Below, in pieces: positions 31,614 through 41,863 of a stretch of 64,000 nt of DNA. The notes beneath the pieces are model-generated. The model was not told where the DNA came from and did no database searches. It saw nothing but the letters and a program-made list of their open reading frames with translations. The stretch comes from a virus. Location: IMG/VR virus record IMGVR_UViG_3300028392_000029, positions 159,177-223,176 of that record; one strand, 5' to 3'. Each line of letters starts with the position of its first letter. Position 1 is the stretch's first letter. The position numbers were made by a program, and so were the translations under genes.

Positions 31614-34600
31614 ACGGTTATCCTATCATTTCTAAATATAAGGTATTTATCGCCTAGATAACCACTGACAGAATCTATTGTATATCTGTCTACAGTATAA
31701 TCTAATACTTGAAAATCAAATTTACTAAATTTGATGTTTAGCAAAATATCGTTAGCAGTTCCTACTTTACAGAAGCAGATAGGAATAGCTAGGGTATACC
31801 CTTGTTCTTGTTTTTGCCCAGTTTGTATAGTTCTCATCCAAAGCGGCAAATAATTGCGCTCACTTAGTCCTACACCGGATAATCTTGATTGCCAGTTTGC
31901 TATACTATTGGGGAATATCGTATTTGGATTAGGATTAGAGACTTCGTATCCTGTACTGTCGGCTGTTATTATAGGCTCTGGTCGAACAGAATTTGGAGCA
32001 TCTAGATTTAAGACTGCGGCAGAGTTATTCCAGAAATTATTGCTACTATCAACTGTTATAGCATCTGAACTTATTCCAAATTTATTAATTATCTTATTTG
32101 GAAGTTTTCCACTCGCTGGACTTAGCGGGTCTATCATGTTTATATAAATTACTTCGTATAGATCCAACCCTGTAGCAGGATCTACAGCCCTTGACGATGA
32201 CACAGAGCCAAACTGGAATCTTTTACGTTTGTGATTCAATCCCATAGCCCCAATATATGCCGCTGCCTCTTTAGTTTCAATCCCGCCATATACTAGCATT
32301 GATAATGATGATTGAATACCAAAGTTTTGATCATTTATTCTATAAATGCTACTGGGTGTAAAGATGGTTGAGTCATTAATAAATCCCTTCCATATGGCTC
32401 TTTGGTCTTGTTTTAAGAATGGTCGAACTACTATGTTACTATAAGAAGTAGTATTAGGTGTATCAATGGTCAACGTAAATGTTCTAGTACGGGAGCTGTA
32501 ACCAAATTGATCTCGAGCTTCAACAGTAAACTTATACGTATAGTCAAACGTTGCGATACCTTTATCAAACGTAGTGGCACTGGTATCAAATCTAATCAAA
32601 CCCAATGAACCGTTTAACGGATTATAATACTGATTAACTTTACCAATAATTTCTCCGTCAAGATTTAATGTTAGTCCAGGCGGTAGTGCTCCGTCTACGA
32701 TAGAATAGATTACAATAGAATTAGGAACAGATGATACTGCGCTGATGTTTAATGTTGAATAGTAATCTGCATGCAATGTTTCTAAAATACTATTAGTTTT
32801 CCACGTAACAGTACTGTCAATCTCACCGATGATGGTTACTGTAAATGTTTTATATGCAACTGTAGTTTCGCCTTTCTCTCCAATTCTTGTAGCAGTCAGT
32901 GTAAAAGTATAGAGCTTGCTGATAGCAGGTTGATATGGAACTATGCCATATACCTCGCCAGTGCCTGCATCAAATGTAGTACCTGGCGGAAGTTTGCTTA
33001 ATGATCCCATATAAAACGGAACCATATCGGGAAGTGTCATTACTAGCCCAGTTGTTAGAGTTAATCGATATGCGCCACCGCCTAAATCAGCTACTACGGA
33101 AATTCTATATAGTTCACCAGTTGCATTTGGAATATAGTTTGCAAAACTAATGTATTGACCAAATAGCGGCGGACTTGATGCGTTAGTAATAGTTAGACTA
33201 TGACTGCCGATAGTGTTATCTAGATTAGTTAGTTGCTTTGTAATTGCTCGTATTTCTTGATTTGTTGGAGAAAGATTAAAAATAACATTACTATTGTCGT
33301 ATAAGACAATTGGCAGGGTGATATAGTTGTTTGCTCTAAGAACACCTAAGTTTGAATCATTAATCCATACTGGTTCGCGTAAGTATGTTGCATCAGCAGT
33401 AAAATTCCCAGCGCCACCGTCTAACGTTGTTGAGTCTGCACGGAATTGATCTGTACCTACAACAAATATTTTAAAAATTCGTTGAGCATAATTGACACCA
33501 TCAGTTAGTGTTACACGAAATTGATAATTAGAATTGATACTGTTTGGCGGATGTAACGGACTATTGTAGTCATAAAACACTCCATCATACTGATAACTGT
33601 CAAAACCGTCATTGGAAGTAGTACCAAAATCAAATGCCACGCCATCGTAATAGCCATCGTCGTATGTGCCTGAGCCGTCGATCGCTGTGATTTTATAAGT
33701 AGGTAGTATAAATCCCGATAGTCGTCCTGAACTTGACAGCGTAAGTCCTTTAGGTAGTACTCCGTCATCACTGGCTATAAAGTATGTTAGTTTACTACCG
33801 ACTACAGTGTTCAAATCAAATGCTTCAATTTGATAATCAACATGTGTATCGTCAAGTACATATAATTGCTGGTGGACTCCGATCGGCAATGGTCCAGCGG
33901 CAGTTACAAAAACTGGTATATTAGAACCTGTAATAGTTATAGTAAAAGTTCTATCGGCTATATCTGTTCCGTTTGTAGCTCTGATACAAAATTTATAAGT
34001 TGTATCGTTACTAACAATGTATGGACTTCCAGTAATTGTGCTACTTTGTAGTATCAATCCAGGCGGTAATGATCCACTAATCACTGTAAATGTTATTCCA
34101 GCAGTATCGGACAATGGAGGAGGACTAGTGCTAGGTGATCGAGCAACTATGCTTGGAACAGCGCCTGAAATAAGGTCTGCACGTTCTACTGCTACAAATG
34201 CATCAGCCTGCATGTGTACTGTATCAGTATTGCGTAAAATTATATCAGATAAGGTAGCACTATTAATCCAAGTTAAATCTGTTGGATTCCATGGTTGATT
34301 TTGATACCAAGATTGATCACCATCTCGTAATCGAATCATTTGATCTGCTATGATAGCACGGAATGTCGGGCCTACCATTGCTCCTGGATAGCGATCCTCT
34401 GCAAGACCACCAACCCATAGATCTATGTCATTGATATTAACATAAGCTGACTGTAATGCATTGGCTACAGTTACATCGCTAGTAATTTGACTAAAGCTAG
34501 TATATGCTGAAAATCCTAATGCTATACGCATTTGATTTAAACTTGGAAGACCTAAGTCACGCCCACGCTGTATATTTGTTGCGGCAAGATCTAATGCTGC

Positions 34601-35803
34601 CGGAGGATCGTTAAGCAAGTTACGTAAGTCTTCAATAATATATACATCTAATTTGTTAGATATATCGCTGGCTAATTTTCTTAAGAATCCGTTTGCGCCA
34701 CCGTTGCGTTCATACTGTGCAGGTGTTAAGAAAAACGCTTGTCCTAAAGTTAAAGATTCTGTAATGTTGCCTGCTTCATCTACACGATCTTGTGCGCCAG
34801 ACACTATGCTATGGCCAAAGCGTAGTGCCGCGGCAGCAAATTCTATTTTTATACTTGCATCGACTTCAGGTTTAAATCCAGTGTAAGCAGATATCGCATC
34901 ATTACCGATAATCTTTGGTAACCATTCTTTGTAAGTAATGACTTGTTCTTCTGCAATAACAATATTGCGGGCACGTTGATATAACTGTTCACCCGTCCAA
35001 GATGGATTAGCCGCACGTAGTCGATCTACATGCCAGTTATGTTCTCGTATAAACAGTGTCTGAATTGAAGTTAAATCTGGATTTTCAGTTCCACGGGGAT
35101 CGCCGAACAAAAATGATCCATTAACGATGGGACCATATTGTCCGTTACTAGATGTTAACAATTTGCCAGTAGTGGCGATCGAACCGCCTTCTCGTAATAA
35201 TACTGGATTAGTAAATCCACTAACAGGCGCAACACCGGGAGGGTATGCAATACCATAAACTACACTACCATCGATCCACCCTGTTACGTCATTGATCGGC
35301 AGTGCGGCAATCCCATTGATACCTGTACCGGGTGCAACTTGCGCACGAGTTACCGGTATGTGACTACCCGGTGTTAAATTAGTGTCGCCTGCTGGAACTA
35401 TAACATCAATATTAGCACCGCCAGTTCTTTCACTAGCCAGCTCATGAGTTATAAATTGACCCCATGCGTACATAAATCCACTATAGCCAGTTGGATCAGC
35501 AGTTTCACCTTCATTTACTTGATCCCATACTACTAAATTACTAACTGTGCGAGCATTGGCTAGATCAGTACGCATGGCATGTAAGCCATCTGTATAGCTG
35601 TTTACTGGGTATCGGGCAAATGCACTACCAGCAGAATTTCTTAATGGTACTGTTGGGTGATGACCTGTGCCGTCATATGACGGTGGAGGAACACCGTTAA
35701 ACGCCGCCGGAGGTATTAACGGTAATGGTAAGTTAACCGATACTTGTTCAGGGAATGATCCAAGACTGTAACCAGAACGTTGAGTCCAGATGTTTAGTGA
35801 CAT
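31610..35803 (-). CDS. Animal-type haem peroxidase fused to Ig-like repeats, virion fibre-type protein
   Basis: This is a 1397-residue protein. Residues ~60-530 are a complete animal haem peroxidase (peroxidasin/myeloperoxidase class) domain. Distal His120 sits in WGQFITHEL (Gln116), and GDPRGTEN supplies catalytic Arg237 and a haem-linking-type Glu240. LFIREHN is at 251-257, and proximal His331 is in ALRFGHSIV. NIQRGRDLGLP (410-420) holds the Asn that pairs with it, and RLRDGDQSWY closes the domain. The Asp that forms the second haem ester in MPO is Thr119, and the Met that forms the sulfonium link is Asn241. From ~560 on there are about four putative-Ig (He_PIG) modules, such as GSLPPGLILQ and GALPPGLTLN. 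It lies in the fibre block, so I infer it is exposed on the particle. It has no signal peptide. Confidence 0.88.
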   Translation of the reverse strand: MSLNIWTQRSGYSLGSFPEQVSVNLPLPLIPPAAFNGVPPPSYDGTGHHPTVPLRNSAGSAFARYPVNSYTDGLHAMRTDLANARTVSNLVVWDQVNEGETADPTGYSGFMYAWGQFITHELASERTGGANIDVIVPAGDTNLTPGSHIPVTRAQVAPGTGINGIAALPINDVTGWIDGSVVYGIAYPPGVAPVSGFTNPVLLREGGSIATTGKLLTSSNGQYGPIVNGSFLFGDPRGTENPDLTSIQTLFIREHNWHVDRLRAANPSWTGEQLYQRARNIVIAEEQVITYKEWLPKIIGNDAISAYTGFKPEVDASIKIEFAAAALRFGHSIVSGAQDRVDEAGNITESLTLGQAFFLTPAQYERNGGANGFLRKLASDISNKLDVYIIEDLRNLLNDPPAALDLAATNIQRGRDLGLPSLNQMRIALGFSAYTSFSQITSDVTVANALQSAYVNINDIDLWVGGLAEDRYPGAMVGPTFRAIIADQMIRLRDGDQSWYQNQPWNPTDLTWINSATLSDIILRNTDTVHMQADAFVAVERADLISGAVPSIVARSPSTSPPPLSDTAGITFTVISGSLPPGLILQSSTITGSPYIVSNDTTYKFCIRATNGTDIADRTFTITITGSNIPVFVTAAGPLPIGVHQQLYVLDDTHVDYQIEAFDLNTVVGSKLTYFIASDDGVLPKGLTLSSSGRLSGFILPTYKITAIDGSGTYDDGYYDGVAFDFGTTSNDGFDSYQYDGVFYDYNSPLHPPNSINSNYQFRVTLTDGVNYAQRIFKIFVVGTDQFRADSTTLDGGAGNFTADATYLREPVWINDSNLGVLRANNYITLPIVLYDNSNVIFNLSPTNQEIRAITKQLTNLDNTIGSHSLTITNASSPPLFGQYISFANYIPNATGELYRISVVADLGGGAYRLTLTTGLVMTLPDMVPFYMGSLSKLPPGTTFDAGTGEVYGIVPYQPAISKLYTFTLTATRIGEKGETTVAYKTFTVTIIGEIDSTVTWKTNSILETLHADYYSTLNISAVSSVPNSIVIYSIVDGALPPGLTLNLDGEIIGKVNQYYNPLNGSLGLIRFDTSATTFDKGIATFDYTYKFTVEARDQFGYSSRTRTFTLTIDTPNTTSYSNIVVRPFLKQDQRAIWKGFINDSTIFTPSSIYRINDQNFGIQSSLSMLVYGGIETKEAAAYIGAMGLNHKRKRFQFGSVSSSRAVDPATGLDLYEVIYINMIDPLSPASGKLPNKIINKFGISSDAITVDSSNNFWNNSAAVLNLDAPNSVRPEPIITADSTGYEVSNPNPNTIFPNSIANWQSRLSGVGLSERNYLPLWMRTIQTGQKQEQGYTLAIPICFCKVGTANDILLNIKFSKFDFQVLDYTVDRYTIDSVSGYLGDKYLIFRNDRITV
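31644..31651 (-). promoter_or_regulatory. T4-type late promoter for the 31613 gene
   Basis: GATAAATA on the minus strand, inside the 3' end of the peroxidase fusion gene, lies 31 bases ahead of the ATG at 31613 and before an AGGA site. It matches seven of eight bases. Confidence 0.55.
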
Positions 35804-35806
35804 TGT

Positions 35807-35884
35807 TTAATATCCAAATCTTGTTTTGTAAGTTGCGTACAATGACTGAACGTCGGCTAGCGTTACTGCTACTGCACCTGTCAT
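35807..35884 (-). CDS. Possible 25-residue minicistron between fibre gene and peroxidase fusion
   Basis: ATG at 35884 opens MTGAVAVTLADVQSLYATYK and stops at 35807 (25 residues). It begins one base after the fibre stop codon and ends three bases before the peroxidase ATG, filling the gap almost exactly. AGGA lies about ten bases upstream. It may be a real small protein or a coupling leader that feeds ribosomes to the peroxidase gene. The evidence is positional only. Confidence 0.45.
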   Translation of the reverse strand: MTGAVAVTLADVQSLYATYKTRFGY

Positions 35885-35885
35885 A

Positions 35886-38600
35886 TTATGTTAGTCCTGT
35901 TCCGTTGATGTACCACGTTGTGGCTGCCACTTTAACTGCGGTGGCCATACCATGTGCGGCCAATGTGCGTGTACCAGTTGTACCTGTACCTGCTAGATAC
36001 ATAGTGTCTGTGGTAATAGCAATACTGACTGTGGTAGCACTTGGACCAGCTATGAATGTAAGTGTAGTTCCTATTGGATAGGCCACTGTTCCATTTGCTG
36101 GAATAGTCATAGTCTGACTTGCTGTATTCACATAAATGTGTTTGCCAGAATCACCTATGGCCAATGTAGCACTAGTGTTGGTAGCACTTTGTGGAAGTCC
36201 TAGATACCCTAGGCTAGAAGCTGTACTTGATGTAGTAGCAGTTGCCGCAAAGCCAGTGATAGGTGCACCGCTTGCACCTATGTTCAATGCTGTGGTAGCA
36301 CTACCAGCAATGGTAACTGAAGTTTGACTTGCATCGTTTAGCACACTAGTGGCCGTTAATACATCAACGTTGTTGATTTTATATTTCTTGCCTGAAGCAA
36401 TGTTCCAATGTTCACTTGCAGTCCAGTTGGTATTGGCATTGTCCCAGACTATGGTTTTATCAGTGGTACCTTTGAGAGTAATACCGCCGCCGTTGGCAGT
36501 TACATCAGTTGCACCTGTTGTTGTAATATTGGTAACTGAGCCAGCAACTGGTGTTGTACCGCCAGTTGCCGTATAAGTTAAACTTGTACCATCAATAATG
36601 CTAGCAACAATATAAGCTCCAGACCCACCTAAACTTCCCGGAGCACCATTAGTAGCAGAAATTGCACTGCCGACAATTAGATCAGTAGTGGTCGTCATGC
36701 CGGTAATAGTTGCGGCCCATGGACTTCCTAGTGCTGTAGCCACAGTTAGTGTTAAACTATTTGAGCCTAATAGGCCGCCTAATACCGCACCTGAAATAAG
36801 AATGGTGTCGCCGATCGCATACCCACTTCCCGGAGTAGCTACAGTGATAGTCGTGAATCCAGCGTAACTGGTTCCGGATCCAGTTTTTGTAATATTAAAT
36901 GTTGCACCTATGCCTGTACCACTGGTAGATAGCTGACTTACACCTGAATAAGTTCCGGCTGCGGAAACACTAGTACCGCTAGCTGTAAAAGTAGTTGAGC
37001 CTTGTAGTAGTGCGCCCTTGATAGAGCCAACAGTTCCTGTAGCACTAACTGTTTGAGATGCCACACTGCCTAGTTCAATATTTTTGTCATCAACGGTAAC
37101 AGTAGTTGAATTAATGTTTGTACTTGTTCCTTGTACAGTTAAGTTGCCACTGATAACTACGTTGCCGGTATGCGATAATGTAGAGTCATTGCCAATTTTT
37201 GTAGCCAGTGTTAGTACACCGAGGCTGTTTGTTACATAGAATGTTAAACTTCCCGGAGTCTTTCCGGCTGCTACTGTACCGTCAACAGATGATTCAATTT
37301 TTGCAGTGTACTGCAAATTAGTTCCATCATATGATCTAAATGCTATCTGTCCAGTCATGTCTCCAAAAATTAAAGTTGTTGGAGTAGCAATAGTTCCCCT
37401 GTATTTTCTTAATGATAGTATTGCTGGATTGTTATCACTAAAGTAATTGCTTACCCTTAAGATCGAACTGTTGCCGCCGGCAGTTGCGGTAACATCTAAA
37501 CTACCGCTACCTCCGTCGTTAGTAAAAAACGGACCAATAGTCACCCTGCCTACACCTGTCGCTCGTAATACTGAATTTATATTACCGTTGATATCTTGAA
37601 CATTCATGGTCAAGCTACCGGGCATGTTACCTTCGATATATCCTGCGACTGTCTGAGGGCCTAGGGTGCCAACTAGTGCATACTGCACTTGGGTAGTAGT
37701 CGGAGTTCCTGTAATGACGAAAGTTCCATTGAATGCAGTTGGGGTAACTCCAGCAACTAGAATAGTTTGACCTGTAACAAAACAAACACTAGGTTGCGCG
37801 GCAAAAGTTAAAGTAGCAGTTCCGCCAGATGCAAATGCCGCGGTGATAGCTATTCTAGGATTAACTACAGGTCTAACAGTTGTTGCTCGACCAGCAACAA
37901 CACTAACGTTATTATCTATAACTTCTGCTCTTATATTTGCGACAAGCTGAAATTGATTACCGGTGTGTCCTGAAAACGCTAGGTATCCTATATCATCAAA
38001 ATAAGATAGTGACGTCGGTACAATACTTGTTCCTCGTCCTCGTCTAATAGAAATAGAATTGCCAAGACTGTCATTATTATATGTGTCAGATAACAGTACA
38101 CTTCTACCACTAGATGATGCAACAATTCGGAATGTACCGTCAGTATTGGTTAGAATATTATCGACTTCGCCCCAGACAAGATTTTGTGATGCCGCTATAG
38201 TATTTCCAGCCGCTGGCCAATAAGCCAGCGAGCCTGCTATGCCGGTAGGTATGACATTCAGTGTTAGCGTACGAGTAACACTATTATATGAGATTGTAAT
38301 GCCTTTTGTTGTTGCAGTTGTTAATAAGGCAGCAGCCGCATCTTTTGTTCGATTTGTTGTAAAGTAAGTATTATAGGTACCTTCGTTGACGTTGTCAGTA
38401 GTTAGGGCAACATTGCCTATTTGGCCGTTAACAGTTTGTACAGGTGCTAGAGAAATGCCCCCGGCAACTAAACTGCCAGTGCCCCCAGTCTTACCTCCAA
38501 CATACAATAAATTAGTATCAGTTGTATAGAGTAATTCACCTTCTGCAGGAGTAATCCCAGTTCGTTGACTGTTGGTGCCTCTTCTTATTTGTAATGTCAT
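35886..38600 (-). CDS. Tail fibre protein
   Basis: This is a 904-residue protein. The N-terminus (MTLQIRRGTNSQRTGITPAE, GELLYTTDTNLLYVG) matches the short domain common at the start of phage tail-fibre and receptor-binding proteins. The rest is Gly/Ser/Thr/Ala-rich beta repeats with segments such as GNLTVQGTSTNINSTTVTVD, typical of trimeric fibre shafts. The C-terminus is YPIGTTLTFIAGPSATTVSI. GGAGAATAG precedes the ATG. It is in the fibre block, upstream of the minicistron and the peroxidase fusion. Confidence 0.85.
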   Translation of the reverse strand: MTLQIRRGTNSQRTGITPAEGELLYTTDTNLLYVGGKTGGTGSLVAGGISLAPVQTVNGQIGNVALTTDNVNEGTYNTYFTTNRTKDAAAALLTTATTKGITISYNSVTRTLTLNVIPTGIAGSLAYWPAAGNTIAASQNLVWGEVDNILTNTDGTFRIVASSSGRSVLLSDTYNNDSLGNSISIRRGRGTSIVPTSLSYFDDIGYLAFSGHTGNQFQLVANIRAEVIDNNVSVVAGRATTVRPVVNPRIAITAAFASGGTATLTFAAQPSVCFVTGQTILVAGVTPTAFNGTFVITGTPTTTQVQYALVGTLGPQTVAGYIEGNMPGSLTMNVQDINGNINSVLRATGVGRVTIGPFFTNDGGSGSLDVTATAGGNSSILRVSNYFSDNNPAILSLRKYRGTIATPTTLIFGDMTGQIAFRSYDGTNLQYTAKIESSVDGTVAAGKTPGSLTFYVTNSLGVLTLATKIGNDSTLSHTGNVVISGNLTVQGTSTNINSTTVTVDDKNIELGSVASQTVSATGTVGSIKGALLQGSTTFTASGTSVSAAGTYSGVSQLSTSGTGIGATFNITKTGSGTSYAGFTTITVATPGSGYAIGDTILISGAVLGGLLGSNSLTLTVATALGSPWAATITGMTTTTDLIVGSAISATNGAPGSLGGSGAYIVASIIDGTSLTYTATGGTTPVAGSVTNITTTGATDVTANGGGITLKGTTDKTIVWDNANTNWTASEHWNIASGKKYKINNVDVLTATSVLNDASQTSVTIAGSATTALNIGASGAPITGFAATATTSSTASSLGYLGLPQSATNTSATLAIGDSGKHIYVNTASQTMTIPANGTVAYPIGTTLTFIAGPSATTVSIAITTDTMYLAGTGTTGTRTLAAHGMATAVKVAATTWYINGTGLT

Positions 38601-38614
38601 TCTATTCTCCTACC

Positions 38615-39085
38615 TTAAAAGGTTCCTAAATCGTATGTACCTATTGGGTTGGCAAATGTGCCTTGATCGCCAATAGTGCCGCTTAATAATGTTTGTACTT
38701 GGGTATTTAATGTTCGTATATCAAAACCCCAAACTGTGGTTTGTATGTCACCCGTGCCCGTTATGTTGTGATTATTTAAATTTAAATTACCACCTAATCT
38801 TGGAACCGGGTCGCTTTGTACAGCACCTAACGCATTGATATTAACTGTGGTCGGGGTACTTGTAACAGTAACTCCGCTACTGCCTGTTATGGTTTTAAAC
38901 TGTAGTACGCCGTTGGTATCTACTGAAAATAACCCAGCTCCTGATCCAATGTTCTGTCCGTTTATACCGGCAATTTGTGCTGATAAAAATACAAAATTAT
39001 CATTAGCTTTGGTAAAAGCCGTGCGTAAATCATCGCCTGTACCGTCATTCGCGTATGAACCTAATTTAATCTGTTGAATTGCCAT
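38615..39085 (-). CDS. Fibre-associated structural protein with shared N-terminal module
   Basis: This 156-residue protein begins MAIQQIKLGSYANDGTGDDL RTAF (continuing KANDNFVFL). The NDGTGDxLRTAFxKxNxNF module is shared with the fibres at 39116-41863 and 41863-53667. The C-terminal part (LGGNLNLNNHNITGTGDIQ) is a short trimeric fibre repeat. It could be a connector between a fibre and the baseplate or another fibre, because it is mostly just the shared module. Confidence 0.78.
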   Translation of the reverse strand: MAIQQIKLGSYANDGTGDDLRTAFTKANDNFVFLSAQIAGINGQNIGSGAGLFSVDTNGVLQFKTITGSSGVTVTSTPTTVNINALGAVQSDPVPRLGGNLNLNNHNITGTGDIQTTVWGFDIRTLNTQVQTLLSGTIGDQGTFANPIGTYDLGTF

Positions 39086-39115
39086 GGTCTATTCCGTTTA
39101 GTATATTTACCGTAA

Positions 39116-41863
39116 TTAGCTAATGCTTACTCTGTGTATAGTCAGTCTACAGCCGCTGGCAAGATCGATATTTGCTCCGCTAGCATTCCTTAAAACAAAA
39201 CAATGAATGGTGTCCCCGGCGGTGGCTTGAACCACAGTTGAATAGTGTAGATATCGCCCCGACCATGCATCCTGCATGATTGTGACTGTTTTAGCACCGT
39301 CACTGCTGTCTATGAGGAAAAAGCTACCTGAGTTTAATGTCACTGATGTTGAGAAATATATTGACACATTGAATTGATAGTATCCTGTATATGGTGCTGT
39401 GAATACACCATTGGCGTATGCATTAGCAGTGTCCACTGTTTCAGTAAACAGAATGTAGGCGGCACTTGCTTGATCTATGATTGTTCTTGTAGTTGATGTT
39501 TGGGCAATCACTGTGACAGGTTTGTAACTGGCAATAACACTGGCATCTGGTAATGTTATCTGGCCACTACTTCCAAAAATATAATTGTTACCGCCCACTT
39601 GTAGTGTAATGGCATTTGATAAAGTATTTGACAGCGTGTCTCCACTGAACGCAAAATTACCCAAACTTGGTGCGGATCCGTAGGTAACTTCTTTAGTTGT
39701 GGTGTTGTAATATAACACATTGGATGTTGCTGTGGCAGTTCTAATTGGTGCCACATAGAAACTGTTGGGTTGTTCGGCAACACTATTGACTATAACACCG
39801 CTGGCATTTAATATGATGGTGTTGGCCGCTTGGTTGTTGTCTCCCGCCCTATAACCGATTGCTATGGCATTGGCACCTTGGCCGCCTAGGCCGGCTTGCT
39901 TACCAATGGCCACGCTGTTTACACCTTGTAAGTTATACCCAGCACCAAAGCCCACAGCCACTGCACCTTGACCTTGCACGGATATTCCAGCCAAGGCACC
40001 AATGGCCACTGTTTCAGTTCCTTGGTCACTATTACCCGCTTGTGTGCCAATGGCCACTGCATTGGCACCTTGTGAGGTTGTTCCGGCATCTTCACCAAAT
40101 ACCACACTATTACCCGCAGTGTCTTTTATCACTGCACCGTTGGGCAATGTCAATGCACCATCCGTGCCAAATGTAAAATTATGTGGAACTGTGCTTGAGG
40201 TTGAAAAAGATACACTACGGATACCCGTATTGTTAGGCAGTGTGCCGTCTACTCTACCACTCACACGCTGCCAGGTTGGATGTGCTGGATCGTATTGTCC
40301 TTGAGTTGTGAACGCCTGTGTTATGGTGCCAGTAAACAAATTAGGCTGGCCACCGGATGTTTCATACACCACACCCATACCCGTGCCCAGAGCCAGTCCA
40401 GTCACATAGGTCACAAACGCAGGGGTTCCGAACAGGGCAAACTCAATCTGTGACGGATTGCGTTGATACCATCCCTGTATAAATGTGCCGTTTACTGTTA
40501 TGTCTCTTGAGAAGGCTTGCGCATTGTTATAGGTCGGACTGGTGGTAACCACTGTTTCCTGAGTGGTAACTGCAAGCGCAGTGTCTACCGCAGATTTAAT
40601 GGTGTTGCTGGGAAATGTCAATACACCAGTTGAAGCAAGACTCAATGTGCTGCCACCGTTGACCAAACTACTCACACTGCCAGTCCAGGCTGTGGTCTGT
40701 ACAGAAGCGTCTGGGAATGTTAAGCTACCATCTGTGCCAAGACTCCACTGTTTAACACCACCAGAAGTTTGTGTTTCAATTTGCAACACTTTGTTAAGAT
40801 CAGCGGTTATAGTAGAGTAAGGCGTGCCATTTTTCCGAAAGGTGAGTCCTGACGGCAATGTTAAGACGCCACTAGAACTAAGGCTCACAGTTTGTGTGCT
40901 GTTGACTAATGTGCTTACACTGCCAAGCCAGGCTGTGGTTTGTACCGTGGCATTGGGGAATGTTAAATTACCATTCTTGCCAAAGGTCCAGATACTGTTT
41001 GTTGCCCCAGGCTTATAAAAACTCCAAGATGAAACGCCAAAAGTATCGCTAGCACCTGTGAAGTCGTCAGTACTTAAAGTTATACGCCATTCCCCAATAT
41101 TAGCGTCAGGAGCAGCCACAGCAGTTATTTGCATTACACATGTTCTACTAATCACATAGTCACCAACAGCGACTACGGTTGCCCAATTGGGTGCTGAAGA
41201 AATTGAGAACACTAGGGTAAAAAAATCACTGTAAAGAGCACTAAGGTTAGATAGGTAATAAGCGCCAGTTTGTATTTTTATATCCAATGCTGATTTTATT
41301 TTTGACCCAACTCCAGCCATGATATCAAAATTTGGCAATGTTACTGTGCCATCCGAGCCAAGGCTCACTGTGCGAGCACCGTTGACTAATGTGCTTACAC
41401 TGCCACTGCTGGCAGTAACAACGCCACTGCCATCTATACTTAGGCCAGTGCCAATTTTGATACCACCCAATATGGATGCGGATGCTGTGGGCAATGTGTA
41501 AGCACTGGGTATGGTGGGCTTGTTGGTCAAGTCTGTATATGAACCACTGAACAATGTGGGTTTGTTCAGTATAACTCCTAATCCACTAGATGCAGTCCAG
41601 TTGCTTTGTACCTGTGCCGCCGCCCCAGTTAGTAATATTTTGTTATTGGCATCATCATAGGTCACCGTGATGTTGGTGTGACTGGCATGTGTGAACAAGG
41701 GTGCCGCATAGTCCTGTGCCAGTTCAATCAAAGCCGCACTTGAACCGCCAGTTAAGGCATACAGTTCTGTGAAGTTTGCATTTACTTTTATAAACGCATT
41801 ACGAAGTGTATCACCGCTTTTGTCGTTGGCACTAGCACCAACTAGGATATTTTGTTTAGACAT
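39116..41863 (-). CDS. Tail fibre with YadA-like repeats
   Basis: This 915-residue protein begins with the shared module (ANDKSGDTLRNAFIKVNANF). Four to five ~30-residue repeats around residues 590-675 (ANAVAIGTQAGN, GTETVAIGALAG, VNSVAIGKQAGL, ANAIAIGYRAGD) match the head repeats of YadA-type trimeric adhesins. Repeats of VSTLVNGARTVSLGSDGTVT earlier in the chain form shaft sections. The C-terminal ~120 residues (ITVIAQTSTTRTIIDQASAA and beyond) resemble a C1q/TNF-like tip (YTGYYQFNVSIYFS). It is probably a receptor-binding fibre. Confidence 0.86.
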   Translation of the reverse strand: MSKQNILVGASANDKSGDTLRNAFIKVNANFTELYALTGGSSAALIELAQDYAAPLFTHASHTNITVTYDDANNKILLTGAAAQVQSNWTASSGLGVILNKPTLFSGSYTDLTNKPTIPSAYTLPTASASILGGIKIGTGLSIDGSGVVTASSGSVSTLVNGARTVSLGSDGTVTLPNFDIMAGVGSKIKSALDIKIQTGAYYLSNLSALYSDFFTLVFSISSAPNWATVVAVGDYVISRTCVMQITAVAAPDANIGEWRITLSTDDFTGASDTFGVSSWSFYKPGATNSIWTFGKNGNLTFPNATVQTTAWLGSVSTLVNSTQTVSLSSSGVLTLPSGLTFRKNGTPYSTITADLNKVLQIETQTSGGVKQWSLGTDGSLTFPDASVQTTAWTGSVSSLVNGGSTLSLASTGVLTFPSNTIKSAVDTALAVTTQETVVTTSPTYNNAQAFSRDITVNGTFIQGWYQRNPSQIEFALFGTPAFVTYVTGLALGTGMGVVYETSGGQPNLFTGTITQAFTTQGQYDPAHPTWQRVSGRVDGTLPNNTGIRSVSFSTSSTVPHNFTFGTDGALTLPNGAVIKDTAGNSVVFGEDAGTTSQGANAVAIGTQAGNSDQGTETVAIGALAGISVQGQGAVAVGFGAGYNLQGVNSVAIGKQAGLGGQGANAIAIGYRAGDNNQAANTIILNASGVIVNSVAEQPNSFYVAPIRTATATSNVLYYNTTTKEVTYGSAPSLGNFAFSGDTLSNTLSNAITLQVGGNNYIFGSSGQITLPDASVIASYKPVTVIAQTSTTRTIIDQASAAYILFTETVDTANAYANGVFTAPYTGYYQFNVSIYFSTSVTLNSGSFFLIDSSDGAKTVTIMQDAWSGRYLHYSTVVQATAGDTIHCFVLRNASGANIDLASGCRLTIHRVSIS
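39850..40095 (-). repeat. YadA-like head repeat array in the 39116-41863 fibre
   Basis: Around 80 residues contain at least five copies of [N/T]-x-V-A-I-G-x-x-A-G separated by 14-17 residues. The same class of repeat forms the left-handed beta-roll head of trimeric autotransporter adhesins. Confidence 0.85.

Noticed and set aside
39859-40304. Plus-strand frames opposite the YadA-like repeat region
   Set aside because: They exist only because low-complexity coding sequence lacks stops on the other strand; composition is non-natural (His/Leu/Trp/Pro-rich).
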